In this document: positions 41,499 through 48,977 of the stretch, in pieces | Numbering within the stretch: the stretch's first letter is position 1 | Layout of the letters: the number at the start of each line of letters is the position of its first letter | Source: JACVRN01 sp963715565 | Lineage (GTDB): Bacteria > Acidobacteriota > Blastocatellia > Pyrinomonadales > Pyrinomonadaceae | Assembly: GCA_963715565.1 (NCBI GenBank) | Contig: OY970256.1 | Coordinates: forward strand, 4,154,001 to 4,218,000 | DNA length: 64,000 nt | Direction of reading: 5' to 3' | The notes under the pieces: generated by a model | Told to the model about the DNA's origin: nothing | The model's database searches: none | The model's input: only the letters and a program-made list of their open reading frames with translations | Program-made: the position numbers and the translations under genes

Positions 41499-42905
41499 AT
41501 GAACTGGCCGCTCATGAATAACAGCCGCGTCCACAGGCGCGCGCTCTTGTTGCTCCTGATTCTCCTCGTCGCGCTTGCGGTGCGCGGGTTGACGGCGCAG
41601 TTCGTCGGCGCGCATCTCACGGACGCGGGCTGGTTCCAGTACGGCTCATACGCCATCTTTGACCGTCAGGCGCAGGACGTGCTCGACGGGCGGGAAAGTT
41701 TCTTCTGGATTCCCGACAACACGCGCACGGACTTGATTCAATATCCGCCCGGTTATCGTGTCTGGGTCGCGCTCGTTTATTGGGCGAGCGGTGAACGCTC
41801 CGCGCTGGCTGTGCAGCGAGTGCAGTGGGTGCTGGATGCGCTGTCTGTGCTGCTGATTGTAGGCATCGGCGTGACTGCGTTTGGCTGGCGCACGGGGTTT
41901 ACGGCGGGAGTGCTCGCGGCCCTCTTCCCTGTATTGGCTTTACCGGGCGCGTCGCCTACGGCTGATGCGCCGACGATGTGGGTAATGCTGGCGGGAGTGT
42001 GGCTCATGCTCATCGCCGCGAAACGCCGTAGCATCGCGTGGGCCGTCGGCGCGGGCGCAATGCTTGGCTTTGCCTGCTGGCTGCGCGTCAATCCTTTGCT
42101 GTTAATCTTCGGATGGGGCGCGGCGCTCTTGCTCTTTACAAACGCGAGCTGGCGTGTGGCGGGAGGGTTGGGTGCGGCACTGATGTTGACGGCGTCGCTC
42201 GTCATCGCTCCTGTGATTACGCGCAACCTGATAGTTTTTTATCCGGAGTTTGCGCCGACGGGTTTGAACGTCGGTTGGAACCTGTGGGCGGGAATTGGCG
42301 AGACGGAGCGCGCGGCGGAATTCGACGCGCCGTGTTGCGATACGGTGGTGATTGAACAGGAGCGGCGGGAGATGGGCCTCGCGCCGGATGCGCCGCTCGG
42401 GCTCGTGTGGCCCGACGGCATACGGCGCGACCGCGAGCGAGGGCGCAAAGCCCTCGCCGTTATCCGCGCGCATCCCCTGTGGTACATGAAAGTGATGGCG
42501 GAGCGCGCGTGGGGATTGATGAAATTCGCGGGCGAGCCTTCCAGCAGGTACGGCAGCGCGGGCATCAACGTGACGGGCAAAAAGTGTTTGCCGCCCGCGT
42601 GGCAGGGCGGAGCGTTGGCCTTCGGCGTCCGCCTACTGGGAATGATACAGAGCGTGCTCCGCTTCATCATCCTGCCGCTCATGCTTTTGGGCATCTGGCT
42701 CGGGTGGCGTCGGGATAGACAAATGACTGCGCTTTTGATGACGACAGTGCTCTACTATTTTTTCACGCTCATCCCGGCCCACGCAGAGTTGCGCTACGCG
42801 CTGCCCATGTACGGCGTGCTCGTGGTCTTTGCTGGCGTCGCGGTCACGAGCGGCTTTGATTTGATTAGAGGGTTAAATAAGACCGGAGCGGTAAGAAAGA
42901 ATTAA
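41499..42905 (+). CDS. GT39/ArnT-like polytopic glycosyltransferase
   Basis: A 468-residue membrane protein with about ten spans and the early lumenal acidic region expected of PMT/ArnT-type enzymes that use polyprenyl-phosphate sugars (after span 1: LTDAGWFQYGSYAIFD; then IQYPPGYRVW). Hydrophobic stretches include ALLLLLILLVALAVRGL, VLLIVGIGVTAFGW and MTALLMTTVLYYFFTLIP. It probably transfers a sugar to a lipid or glycan at the periplasmic face. The last residues KN and the TAA stop are contributed by an AACAGGGATGG palindrome. Confidence 0.8.
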   Translation: MNWPLMNNSRVHRRALLLLLILLVALAVRGLTAQFVGAHLTDAGWFQYGSYAIFDRQAQDVLDGRESFFWIPDNTRTDLIQYPPGYRVWVALVYWASGERSALAVQRVQWVLDALSVLLIVGIGVTAFGWRTGFTAGVLAALFPVLALPGASPTADAPTMWVMLAGVWLMLIAAKRRSIAWAVGAGAMLGFACWLRVNPLLLIFGWGAALLLFTNASWRVAGGLGAALMLTASLVIAPVITRNLIVFYPEFAPTGLNVGWNLWAGIGETERAAEFDAPCCDTVVIEQERREMGLAPDAPLGLVWPDGIRRDRERGRKALAVIRAHPLWYMKVMAERAWGLMKFAGEPSSRYGSAGINVTGKKCLPPAWQGGALAFGVRLLGMIQSVLRFIILPLMLLGIWLGWRRDRQMTALLMTTVLYYFFTLIPAHAELRYALPMYGVLVVFAGVAVTSGFDLIRGLNKTGAVRKN

Positions 42906-43047
42906 CAGGGATGGACAGGATACACAGGATAAAAACAAATGATGAATGCAAAATGCAAAATTAAAGAAGGTCTTTCTCTTCATTCATCATTTTGCATTTT
43001 GACTTTTGCACTGCTTTTATCCTGTCCATCCTGTTTGAATCTGTCTT
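42901..43047. repeat. Nested palindrome: AACAGGGATGGACAGGATA around TGCAAAA heptamers (copy 2)
   Basis: The outer arms are ATTAACAGGGATGGACAGGA and TCCTGTCCATCCTGTTTGAA. The inner arms are ATGCAAAATGCAAAATTAAA and its partner. The loop is GAAGGTCTTTCTCTTC. It supplies the stop of the upstream gene and has the same two-layer build as 18647-18800. Confidence 0.86.
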
Positions 43048-43080
43048 TAATCAGCTTATCGTTTCAGGCTTACTCTAAAG

Positions 43081-44112
43081 ATGAAAGAACGATTGCTTCA
43101 ATATCTGGCTTGCCCCGCGTGCGGGAATGATGTGCGTCTCGGCTCCGTGGAGGAGAGGGACGGCATAGAGATTATGGAGGGGACGCTCGCGTGTGCAGGG
43201 TGCGGGCGCGAGGTGGCGGTCGTGCGCGGTGTGCCGCGCTTTGCAGAGCTGGATAAGATAGAGGCCGATAAGGCTCAGACCGCCGCGAACTTCGGCTGGC
43301 AGTGGCAGCACTTTCAGGGAGAGGACGAGCGTTATGCCTCGCAGCTTCTGGGCTGGCTACAACCCGTCCAGCCGGAATTTTTTCGTGACAAGCTCGTGCT
43401 CGAAGGAGGCTGCGGAAAAGGAAGACACACGCTGCTGGCCGCGCGCTGGGGAGCGCGAGACATCGTGGGCGTTGATTTGAGCGCGGCGGTCGAATCTGCT
43501 TTTGGTGCAACGCGCGGGATGGAGCACGCGCACGTTATTCAGGCAGACATCTACAATCTGCCGGTGCGCCGCGTGTTCGACTATGCCTTCTCCGTGGGCG
43601 TCCTGCATCACTTGCCGGACCCGCGCGGCGGTTTCCGTGCGCTCTCGGGAAAAGTAAAAGAGGGCGGGCATCTGTCGGCGTGGGTTTACGGCGCGGAGAA
43701 CAACGGCTGGATTACGCAGCTCGTCAACCCTTTGCGCGAGCGCATCACGTCGCGCATGAAGCACCGTACGCTCCTGCATCTTTCAAAATTGCCGACCGCC
43801 GCGCTCTACGCCGCGACGAAAACCATCTATGGCCCTTTGAACAAGAGCCCGCGCACCGTTAGTCTGGCGCGCCGCCTGTTTTATAATGACTACTTAAACG
43901 CCATCTCCGGCTTCGGCTGGCGCGAGCAACATCTAATAGTCTTCGACCATCTGACCGCGCCCACGGCCTTCTATATCTCGCGCGAAGAATTCGAGTCGTG
44001 GTGGAAAGAGATAGGCGCAAGCGAAGTCTTGATAACGTGGCATAACAAGAACAGTTGGTGCGGGTTTGGACGAATCGCAGAGTCAGTACCGCCTGCGGTG
44101 GGAAAGAATTAA
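43081..44112 (+). CDS. Methyltransferase with N-terminal Trm112-like zinc domain
   Basis: A 343-residue protein. Residues 1-55 form a small zinc-ribbon of Trm112/UPF0434 type: LACPACGNDV and LACAGCGREVAVVRGVPRF give two CxxC pairs. The class I methyltransferase domain follows (LVLEGGCGKGRHTLLAARWG, VGVDLS, YAFSVGVLHHLPDP). Residues 240-340 are a helical extension with aromatic residues. The target is probably a nucleotide or lipid-linked sugar of this locus. Like the gene before it, it ends with residues KN and a TAA stop taken from an AACAGGGATGG repeat. Confidence 0.85.
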   Translation: MKERLLQYLACPACGNDVRLGSVEERDGIEIMEGTLACAGCGREVAVVRGVPRFAELDKIEADKAQTAANFGWQWQHFQGEDERYASQLLGWLQPVQPEFFRDKLVLEGGCGKGRHTLLAARWGARDIVGVDLSAAVESAFGATRGMEHAHVIQADIYNLPVRRVFDYAFSVGVLHHLPDPRGGFRALSGKVKEGGHLSAWVYGAENNGWITQLVNPLRERITSRMKHRTLLHLSKLPTAALYAATKTIYGPLNKSPRTVSLARRLFYNDYLNAISGFGWREQHLIVFDHLTAPTAFYISREEFESWWKEIGASEVLITWHNKNSWCGFGRIAESVPPAVGKN

Positions 44113-44263
44113 CAGGGATGGACAGGATAGACAGGATAAAAGCAGTGCAAAAGTCAAAATGCAAAATGATGAATGAAAAGCTATTCTTTAATTCTGCACT
44201 TTGCACTTTGCATTTATCATTTGTTTTTATCCTGTGTATCCTGTCCATCCCTGTTTGAATCTG
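44108..44263. repeat. Nested palindrome: AACAGGGATGGACAGGATA around TGCAAAA heptamers (copy 3)
   Basis: Same outer module as at 42.9 kb, but the inner TGCAAAG/TGCAAAA part and its loop (GAAAAGCTATTCTTTAATTC) are in the opposite orientation. It lies between two convergent genes and supplies the stop of the left one. Confidence 0.86.
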
Positions 44264-44270
44264 CTTGAGC

Positions 44271-45014
44271 TTACTCGGCGCGTTCGAGTTCGGTGCTGGT
44301 TTTGGTGCGGCGGCGGAAGCGATATTTGAAAAGGTTGGACATGAATTCGAGAATGGCTGTCGGCTTGACGTAGGAGCCGCGCTGGTCGTTGGCGATGAAG
44401 TGGACGGGGATTTCGCCTATGGTCAATCCTGCTTCTTTGGCGCGTATCATGATTTCGGCGTCGGCGAACCAGTCGTCTGATTCCAGATGCAGCAGCTCGT
44501 ATTTGGAGCGGCGTATAATCTTCGGCTTGGAATTTACGTCGTGTATCGAGAGGCCGAACATGGCCTTGAAGAGAAGGTTGTAGATGGCCGAGATGGTGCG
44601 GCGATAGAGCCCATCGTCGCGGCGCACGCGATAGGTCTTTGTTAAGTCCAGGTTCTGAAGCTTGGCTTTTAATAGACAGGCGATGACGGATTCGGGTGGG
44701 AATTGCCCGTCGCCGTCTATGACGCCGATGTATTCGCCGCGCGCCGCATCCAGACCCATACGCATGTCCCAGCCCATCATTCCGGCTTTGGGGCGTACAA
44801 CGGTGCGAATGTTAGAACGCGTCTCGGCCAGAGCGGTGAGGACTTCGGGAGTTTCGTCGTGGCTGCCTTCTATATAGTTGCCGACGAGCACCAGTTCCCA
44901 CGTGAAGGTGCAGCAGGCGAGAGCCTGACAAAGCTTCTCTACGAAAGGGATGATGGATTTGCCGCTCCGGTAACAGAGGACGACGAGCGAAAAGTCAGGA
45001 TCAGCCACGCCCAT
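44271..45014 (-). CDS. Glycosyltransferase family 2 (dolichol-phosphate-mannose-synthase-like)
   Basis: A 247-residue GT-A enzyme without membrane spans. The nucleotide-sugar site begins DFSLVVLCYRSGKSI. GEYIGVIDGDGQFPPE carries the metal-binding DxD (DGD), and DWFADAEIMIRAKEAG the acceptor/base region. PKAGMMGWDMRMGLDAARG is the typical G-rich loop of DPM-like enzymes. It is the only gene of the locus on the minus strand, transcribed divergently from the short epimerase gene. It likely loads a polyprenyl phosphate, a possible donor for the GT39-like enzyme. Confidence 0.88.
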   Translation of the reverse strand: MGVADPDFSLVVLCYRSGKSIIPFVEKLCQALACCTFTWELVLVGNYIEGSHDETPEVLTALAETRSNIRTVVRPKAGMMGWDMRMGLDAARGEYIGVIDGDGQFPPESVIACLLKAKLQNLDLTKTYRVRRDDGLYRRTISAIYNLLFKAMFGLSIHDVNSKPKIIRRSKYELLHLESDDWFADAEIMIRAKEAGLTIGEIPVHFIANDQRGSYVKPTAILEFMSNLFKYRFRRRTKTSTELERAE

Positions 45015-45073
45015 ATGGTATATATCAAATTCGACAAGAGCAACACCGTAAATTCATCCAGAGCCGGAAGCGC

Positions 45074-45940
45074 ATGAGGATGTTGTTTACAGGAGGCTCT
45101 TCACCTTTGGGCGCGCGAGTTTTAAGCTGCCTGCTCGAAAGCTTTGAGCAGGCGGAAATCTGGTGCGGCGTGCATGAACGCGATGTGCCGCTTAAGCATC
45201 CGGCTCTGCGCTCCTTAAAGTTGAATCTGGAAGGTGAGTTTGATTTAAACGAGATTCCCGCGCCGCTTGATTTAGTAGTTCACTTCGCGGGGCTGACACA
45301 CGCGCAGGACGAGGAGCGATATCTGGAAGTAAACACGCGCGGCACAGAGCGTCTGGCTGAAAGCGCGCGTGAGCGTGGCTGTCGCCGGTTCGTTTACATC
45401 AGCACACGCTGTGCGACCGAAGGGAGCGGCGCTTACGGCGAATCAAAGCGCGAGGCAGAGCTTGCTTTACAAAAACTTGATTGGGAGCAGCTCTTGATTA
45501 TACGCCCGTCGGAAGTTTACGGCGGCGGAGGCTCCGAAGGCGTTGACAAATTTATACAACTGGCAAGGCGTTACCACGTTGTTCCCCTGTTGTGGGGAGA
45601 TAGAGATTTACAGTTTGCCCCGCTCCGTGTGGATGATTTTACAGCGGGCGTCTGTCGTTTGATTAAAGAGGGACAGGCGGGCGTGCGTGTTGTGGAATTG
45701 TGCGGCCCGGAAAATTTGAGCGGCCCGCAATTGTCCCTGCGCATCGCGCGCCGCTACAAAGCATTGCCGCTGCCCCTCTGGTGGCCGGGGTTAAAGCTTT
45801 TGCTCAAGGCGCTGCAAAGCTTTGGCTTTTATCCCGTGACGCCGGATCAGCTTGAGCGATTGACGGGACCAAAGACCGCGAGCGCATCTTCGCCTGAAGC
45901 CATAGCGGACAGACCCATGACGCGCTTTATGCGCGATTAG
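45074..45940 (+). CDS. NAD-dependent nucleotide-sugar epimerase/dehydratase-like protein
   Basis: A 288-residue short extended-SDR protein. The NAD motif is MLFTGGSSPLGARVL. The active-site strand FVYISTRCATEGSGAYGESKREAEL has Y-x-x-x-K in YGESK and a Thr/Ser before it. LLIIRPSEVYGGGGSEGVDKF is the usual substrate loop. It lacks the C-terminal length of GalE and resembles 4-ketoreductases of sugar clusters. The exact reaction cannot be read from sequence. The gene is followed by a CTCCGTAGGAG palindrome. Confidence 0.82.
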   Translation: MRMLFTGGSSPLGARVLSCLLESFEQAEIWCGVHERDVPLKHPALRSLKLNLEGEFDLNEIPAPLDLVVHFAGLTHAQDEERYLEVNTRGTERLAESARERGCRRFVYISTRCATEGSGAYGESKREAELALQKLDWEQLLIIRPSEVYGGGGSEGVDKFIQLARRYHVVPLLWGDRDLQFAPLRVDDFTAGVCRLIKEGQAGVRVVELCGPENLSGPQLSLRIARRYKALPLPLWWPGLKLLLKALQSFGFYPVTPDQLERLTGPKTASASSPEAIADRPMTRFMRD

Positions 45941-45966
45941 AAGATGTTTGCAAAGCTACCCCAATA

Positions 45967-46123
45967 GTTTAGCTCCGTAGGAGCGAGGATGTTTATAGCT
46001 TTGAAGTTTTTTCTCTTCCCAAGCCCCGTTAGGGGCGACATGTGAGACATGCCGCTCCTACGGAGCTTGATTGTTGAAAATGCAGGAGAGCTATAAATAT
46101 TCTCGCTCCTACGGAGCTAAACC
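45967..46123. repeat. CTCCGTAGGAG nested palindrome, copy 4 (chimeric core)
   Basis: The outer modules GTTTAGCTCCGTAGGAGCGA and TCGCTCCTACGGAGCTAAAC match copies 1-3. The core is mismatched: its left half is AGCCCCGTTAGGGGCGACAT, the GC-rich family word, and its right half ATGCCGCTCCTACGGAGCT, the usual word. Further out, GTTTGCAAA (about 45948) pairs with TTTGCAAAC (about 46135). Confidence 0.85.
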
Positions 46124-46172
46124 AATGACGCTGATTTTGCAAACAGCTCCTCAGGATTTACTTAAAGGTTTA

Positions 46173-46958
46173 ATGACAGAAACAGCTCAAACTATCAACG
46201 AAGCGCAGCCTCAAGGCATGCAGCAGCATGCTTATCAGGTCATGTACGAGATTGAGGACGCGCACTGGTGGTACAGGGGAAGGCGTCGCATCATCGCCGG
46301 TCTGCTTGAAGAAATCTGCCGCGAGTTTAACGACGCGCGCCCGCGCATCCTTGATGTCGGTTGCGGCACGGGCGCGAATCTACAGCTCCTCGAAAAATTC
46401 GGTGACGTCGAAGGGATAGACGTCTCCGAGGAAGCGCTCGCGTTTTGTCGTGAGCGCGGGCACACGAACGTGCAACACGGCGCTGCGGAACAGCTTCCCT
46501 TTGATGACGGCTTGTTCGACATCGTGACGGCGCTCGACGTCGTGGAGCATCTGGATGACGACCTCGCAAGTCTCAAAGAGATGCGGCGCGTCGTCAAACC
46601 CGGTGGGCGCGTCGTCCTGTTTGTGCCCGCCTTTATGTTTCTCTGGGGCATACAGGATGAGGTGAGCAACCACAGGCGGCGTTATAAGCTTTCGGAACTC
46701 ACGCGCGTTGTGCGCGAAGCGGGCTTTTCAATCGAGCGCGCAACTTACGCTAATATTATTTTCTTTGCGCCCATACTGCTTGTGCGTACGCTGATGCGCG
46801 CCGCAGGTATACGGCCCGCGACCGGAGACTTTAAGGTCAACGTCCCCGCCTTAAACGCCGCTTTCGGGCGCATCTTCGGCGCGGAGAGCGTGCTTCTCAG
46901 GCGCATCAATCTTCCCTTTGGCGTTTCGGCTCTCTGCATCGCGCGGCGAGCGGATTAG
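46173..46958 (+). CDS. Class I methyltransferase (tandem paralogue 1)
   Basis: A 261-residue SAM-dependent methyltransferase. ILDVGCGTGANLQLLEKFG is motif I, GIDVSEEALAFCRERG follows, and FDIVTALDVVEHLDDDLAS is the post-motif I/II region. PGGRVVLFVPAFMFLWGIQD and NHRRRYKLSELTRVVREAGF are shared almost word for word with the next gene. I place the start at 46173, which aligns with the paralogue; an ATG at 46125 is possible, with a GGAG site provided by the palindrome. Likely acts on a sugar or lipid-linked intermediate of the locus. Confidence 0.85.
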   Translation: MTETAQTINEAQPQGMQQHAYQVMYEIEDAHWWYRGRRRIIAGLLEEICREFNDARPRILDVGCGTGANLQLLEKFGDVEGIDVSEEALAFCRERGHTNVQHGAAEQLPFDDGLFDIVTALDVVEHLDDDLASLKEMRRVVKPGGRVVLFVPAFMFLWGIQDEVSNHRRRYKLSELTRVVREAGFSIERATYANIIFFAPILLVRTLMRAAGIRPATGDFKVNVPALNAAFGRIFGAESVLLRRINLPFGVSALCIARRAD

Positions 46959-47029
46959 AGAGGCCGAAGCGCCCGTTTGTATTGCGGCCTTGAAAGTAAG
47001 ACAATGGATATGAGGGTGAATTAGACAAG

Positions 47030-47806
47030 ATGGCTAGCACGACTGAAAAACTTAAATCACTGCCTCAGCAGATGCAGCAACACCTCTACTCGATTATGTA
47101 CGAAGTGGAGGAGTCGCACTGGTGGTTTGTTGGACGCCGCCGCATTATCGAAAGCTTCGTGCGGAAGATTTGCGATGATTTAGCAATGGAGCGCCCGTTT
47201 ATTCTGGACGTCGGCTGCGGGACGGGCGCGAACCTTGAGATGCTCAAGCAGTTTGGCGAAACACACGGCATAGATATCTCCGAGGATGCGCTCGAATTCT
47301 GCCGCGCGCGCGGCCTCGAGCGTGTCCAGTTAGGCGCAGCCGAATCATTACCTTACGAAAATGAGAAGTTTGATTTAGTGACGGCGCTCGACGTGGTGGA
47401 GCATCTGGACGACGACGTGGCGGGCTTAAAGGAGATGTATCGCGTGCTCCGACCGGGCGGACGCCTGCTCATCTTCGTCCCGGCTTTTATGTTTTTGTGG
47501 GGCGTGCAGGACGACGTGGGGCATCATCGCCGTCGTTATAAACTGGATGACCTCAGGCTCGCCGTCCGCGAAGCGGGCTTCGAGGTCGAGCGTGCGACCT
47601 ATGCCAACATCAGCTTTTTCGCGCCCATCCTTCTGGGCCGCACGCTGATGCGCGTCACGGGTTACAAACCCGCCTCGGAAAATAACATCAACATCTCGGC
47701 GCTCAACGGCGCGCTGGCGCGCATTCTGGGGGCCGAAAGCAGCATCCTGCGCCGCATGAATTTCCCCTTTGGTGTTTCCGCCCTCTGCGTGGCGCGCAAA
47801 AGTTAA
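47030..47806 (+). CDS. Class I methyltransferase (tandem paralogue 2)
   Basis: A 258-residue paralogue of the preceding gene. Same order of motifs: MQQHLYSIMYEVEESHWWF at the N terminus, ILDVGCGTGANLEMLKQFG, GIDISEDALEFCRARG, TALDVVEHLDDDVAG and FVPAFMFLWGVQDDVGHHRR. The C-terminal membrane-facing helix FFAPILLGRTLMRVTG is also conserved, suggesting peripheral membrane contact and a lipid-linked substrate. It ends one base before the ATG of the glycosyltransferase gene. Confidence 0.87.
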   Translation: MASTTEKLKSLPQQMQQHLYSIMYEVEESHWWFVGRRRIIESFVRKICDDLAMERPFILDVGCGTGANLEMLKQFGETHGIDISEDALEFCRARGLERVQLGAAESLPYENEKFDLVTALDVVEHLDDDVAGLKEMYRVLRPGGRLLIFVPAFMFLWGVQDDVGHHRRRYKLDDLRLAVREAGFEVERATYANISFFAPILLGRTLMRVTGYKPASENNINISALNGALARILGAESSILRRMNFPFGVSALCVARKS

Positions 47807-47807
47807 G

Positions 47808-48881
47808 ATGAAGAGATACGACGAAGACGAAACTTTAGTCAGACAAACTGCAACGGATGGTTCAGGCACGGACGATGCGCCGGACATCTCCGTCTTTCTG
47901 CCTGTCTATGATGAAGAGCCGAACCTGCGCCCGTTGCATGCCAAGCTCGACGACGCTTTGCGCCGTTTGGGCCGCACAGCCGAAATCATCTACGTGGACG
48001 ACGGCTCAACTGACGGGAGTTTGGAAATCCTGCGCGCCTTAGCGCGTATAGACCCGCGCGTGCGCGTCGTCGCACTGCGCCGCAACTACGGGCAAACTGC
48101 CGCGATGGCCGCCGGAATTGATGCCGCGCGCGGGCGCGTCCTGATTCCCATGGACGCGGATTTACAGAACGACCCGGCGGACATCAAGCGTCTTCTGGAT
48201 AAACTTGACGAAGGCTACGATGTGGTTTCGGGCTGGCGTAAAAATCGGCAGGACACGCTGATTACCAGAAAAATTCCTTCGATGATTGCCAACCGCGTCA
48301 TCTCATGGATTGGCGGCGTGCCCCTGCACGACTACGGCTGCTCGCTCAAAGCTTACCGGCGCGAATCCTTGGAAGACGTGCGGCTCTACGGCGAGATGCA
48401 TCGCTTCATTCCGATTTACGCTTCGTGGGCGGGCGCGCGTGTGACGGAGATTCCCGTAGAGCATCACCCGCGCGTCATGGGCAAATCCAAGTATGGGTTG
48501 TCGCGCACGCTCAAGGTCGTGCTGGATTTGATGACCATCAAGTTCATGGCGTCGTACCAGACCAAACCCATCTACGTCTTTGGCACGTTCGGCCTTCTGG
48601 CTTTTCTCATCTCGGTGCTCGCGGGTCTCTACGCCGTCTTTTTGAAAATCTTTCACAAGGCGGATTTTGTGCAGACGCCTTTGCCCATCCTCGCTATCGT
48701 GATGTTCGCCGTCGGCATACAGTTTCTCTTGATGGGCCTCTTGGCAGAGATGCTTGTCCGCACATATCATGAATCTCAGGCCAAGCGCATCTACGCCGTG
48801 CGCGACCGTATAGGCTTTGGACGCAAGCCCCAGGTTGAGACGTTAGATTCGGAAGACAACACGCTCGCCAGCCGTGCGTGA
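47808..48881 (+). CDS. Glycosyltransferase family 2 with C-terminal membrane pair (ArnC/GtrB-like)
   Basis: A 357-residue enzyme. Residues 30-260 are a GT-A fold (ISVFLPVYDEEPNLRP, EIIYVDDGSTDGS, PMDADLQNDPADI with the catalytic acidic motif, HPRVMGKSKYGLSR). Residues about 270-340 contain two spans (GTFGLLAFLISVLAGLYAVF and ILAIVMFAVGIQFLLMGLLA), as in polyprenyl-phosphate sugar synthases. It probably makes a polyprenyl-phosphate sugar for ArnT/GT39-type transfer. I set the start at 47808, one base after the upstream stop; the longer frame overlaps the methyltransferase. Confidence 0.9.
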   Translation: MKRYDEDETLVRQTATDGSGTDDAPDISVFLPVYDEEPNLRPLHAKLDDALRRLGRTAEIIYVDDGSTDGSLEILRALARIDPRVRVVALRRNYGQTAAMAAGIDAARGRVLIPMDADLQNDPADIKRLLDKLDEGYDVVSGWRKNRQDTLITRKIPSMIANRVISWIGGVPLHDYGCSLKAYRRESLEDVRLYGEMHRFIPIYASWAGARVTEIPVEHHPRVMGKSKYGLSRTLKVVLDLMTIKFMASYQTKPIYVFGTFGLLAFLISVLAGLYAVFLKIFHKADFVQTPLPILAIVMFAVGIQFLLMGLLAEMLVRTYHESQAKRIYAVRDRIGFGRKPQVETLDSEDNTLASRA

Positions 48882-48888
48882 AAGAAGA

Positions 48889-48977
48889 AGTGATAAGTGC
48901 AAAGTGCAAAATGATAAATGAAAAGAACGAACTGTCTTTAATTTTGCATTTTGCATTTTGACTTTTGCATTGCTTTT
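48889..48977. repeat. Heptamer palindrome, word TGCAAAG/TGCAAAA
   Basis: The left arm is AAGTGATAAGTGCAAAGTGC and onward; the right arm is TAATTTTGCATTTTGCATTT and onward, ending TTGCATTGCTTTT. The loop is GAAAAGAACGAACTGTCTTT. It ends directly against the ATG of asnB and lacks the outer AACAGGGATGG module. Confidence 0.82.

Noticed and set aside
46071..46172. Longer N terminus of methyltransferase paralogue 1
   Set aside because: Its first codons are palindrome sequence. The paralogue aligns from 46173, though an ATG at 46125 cannot be excluded.
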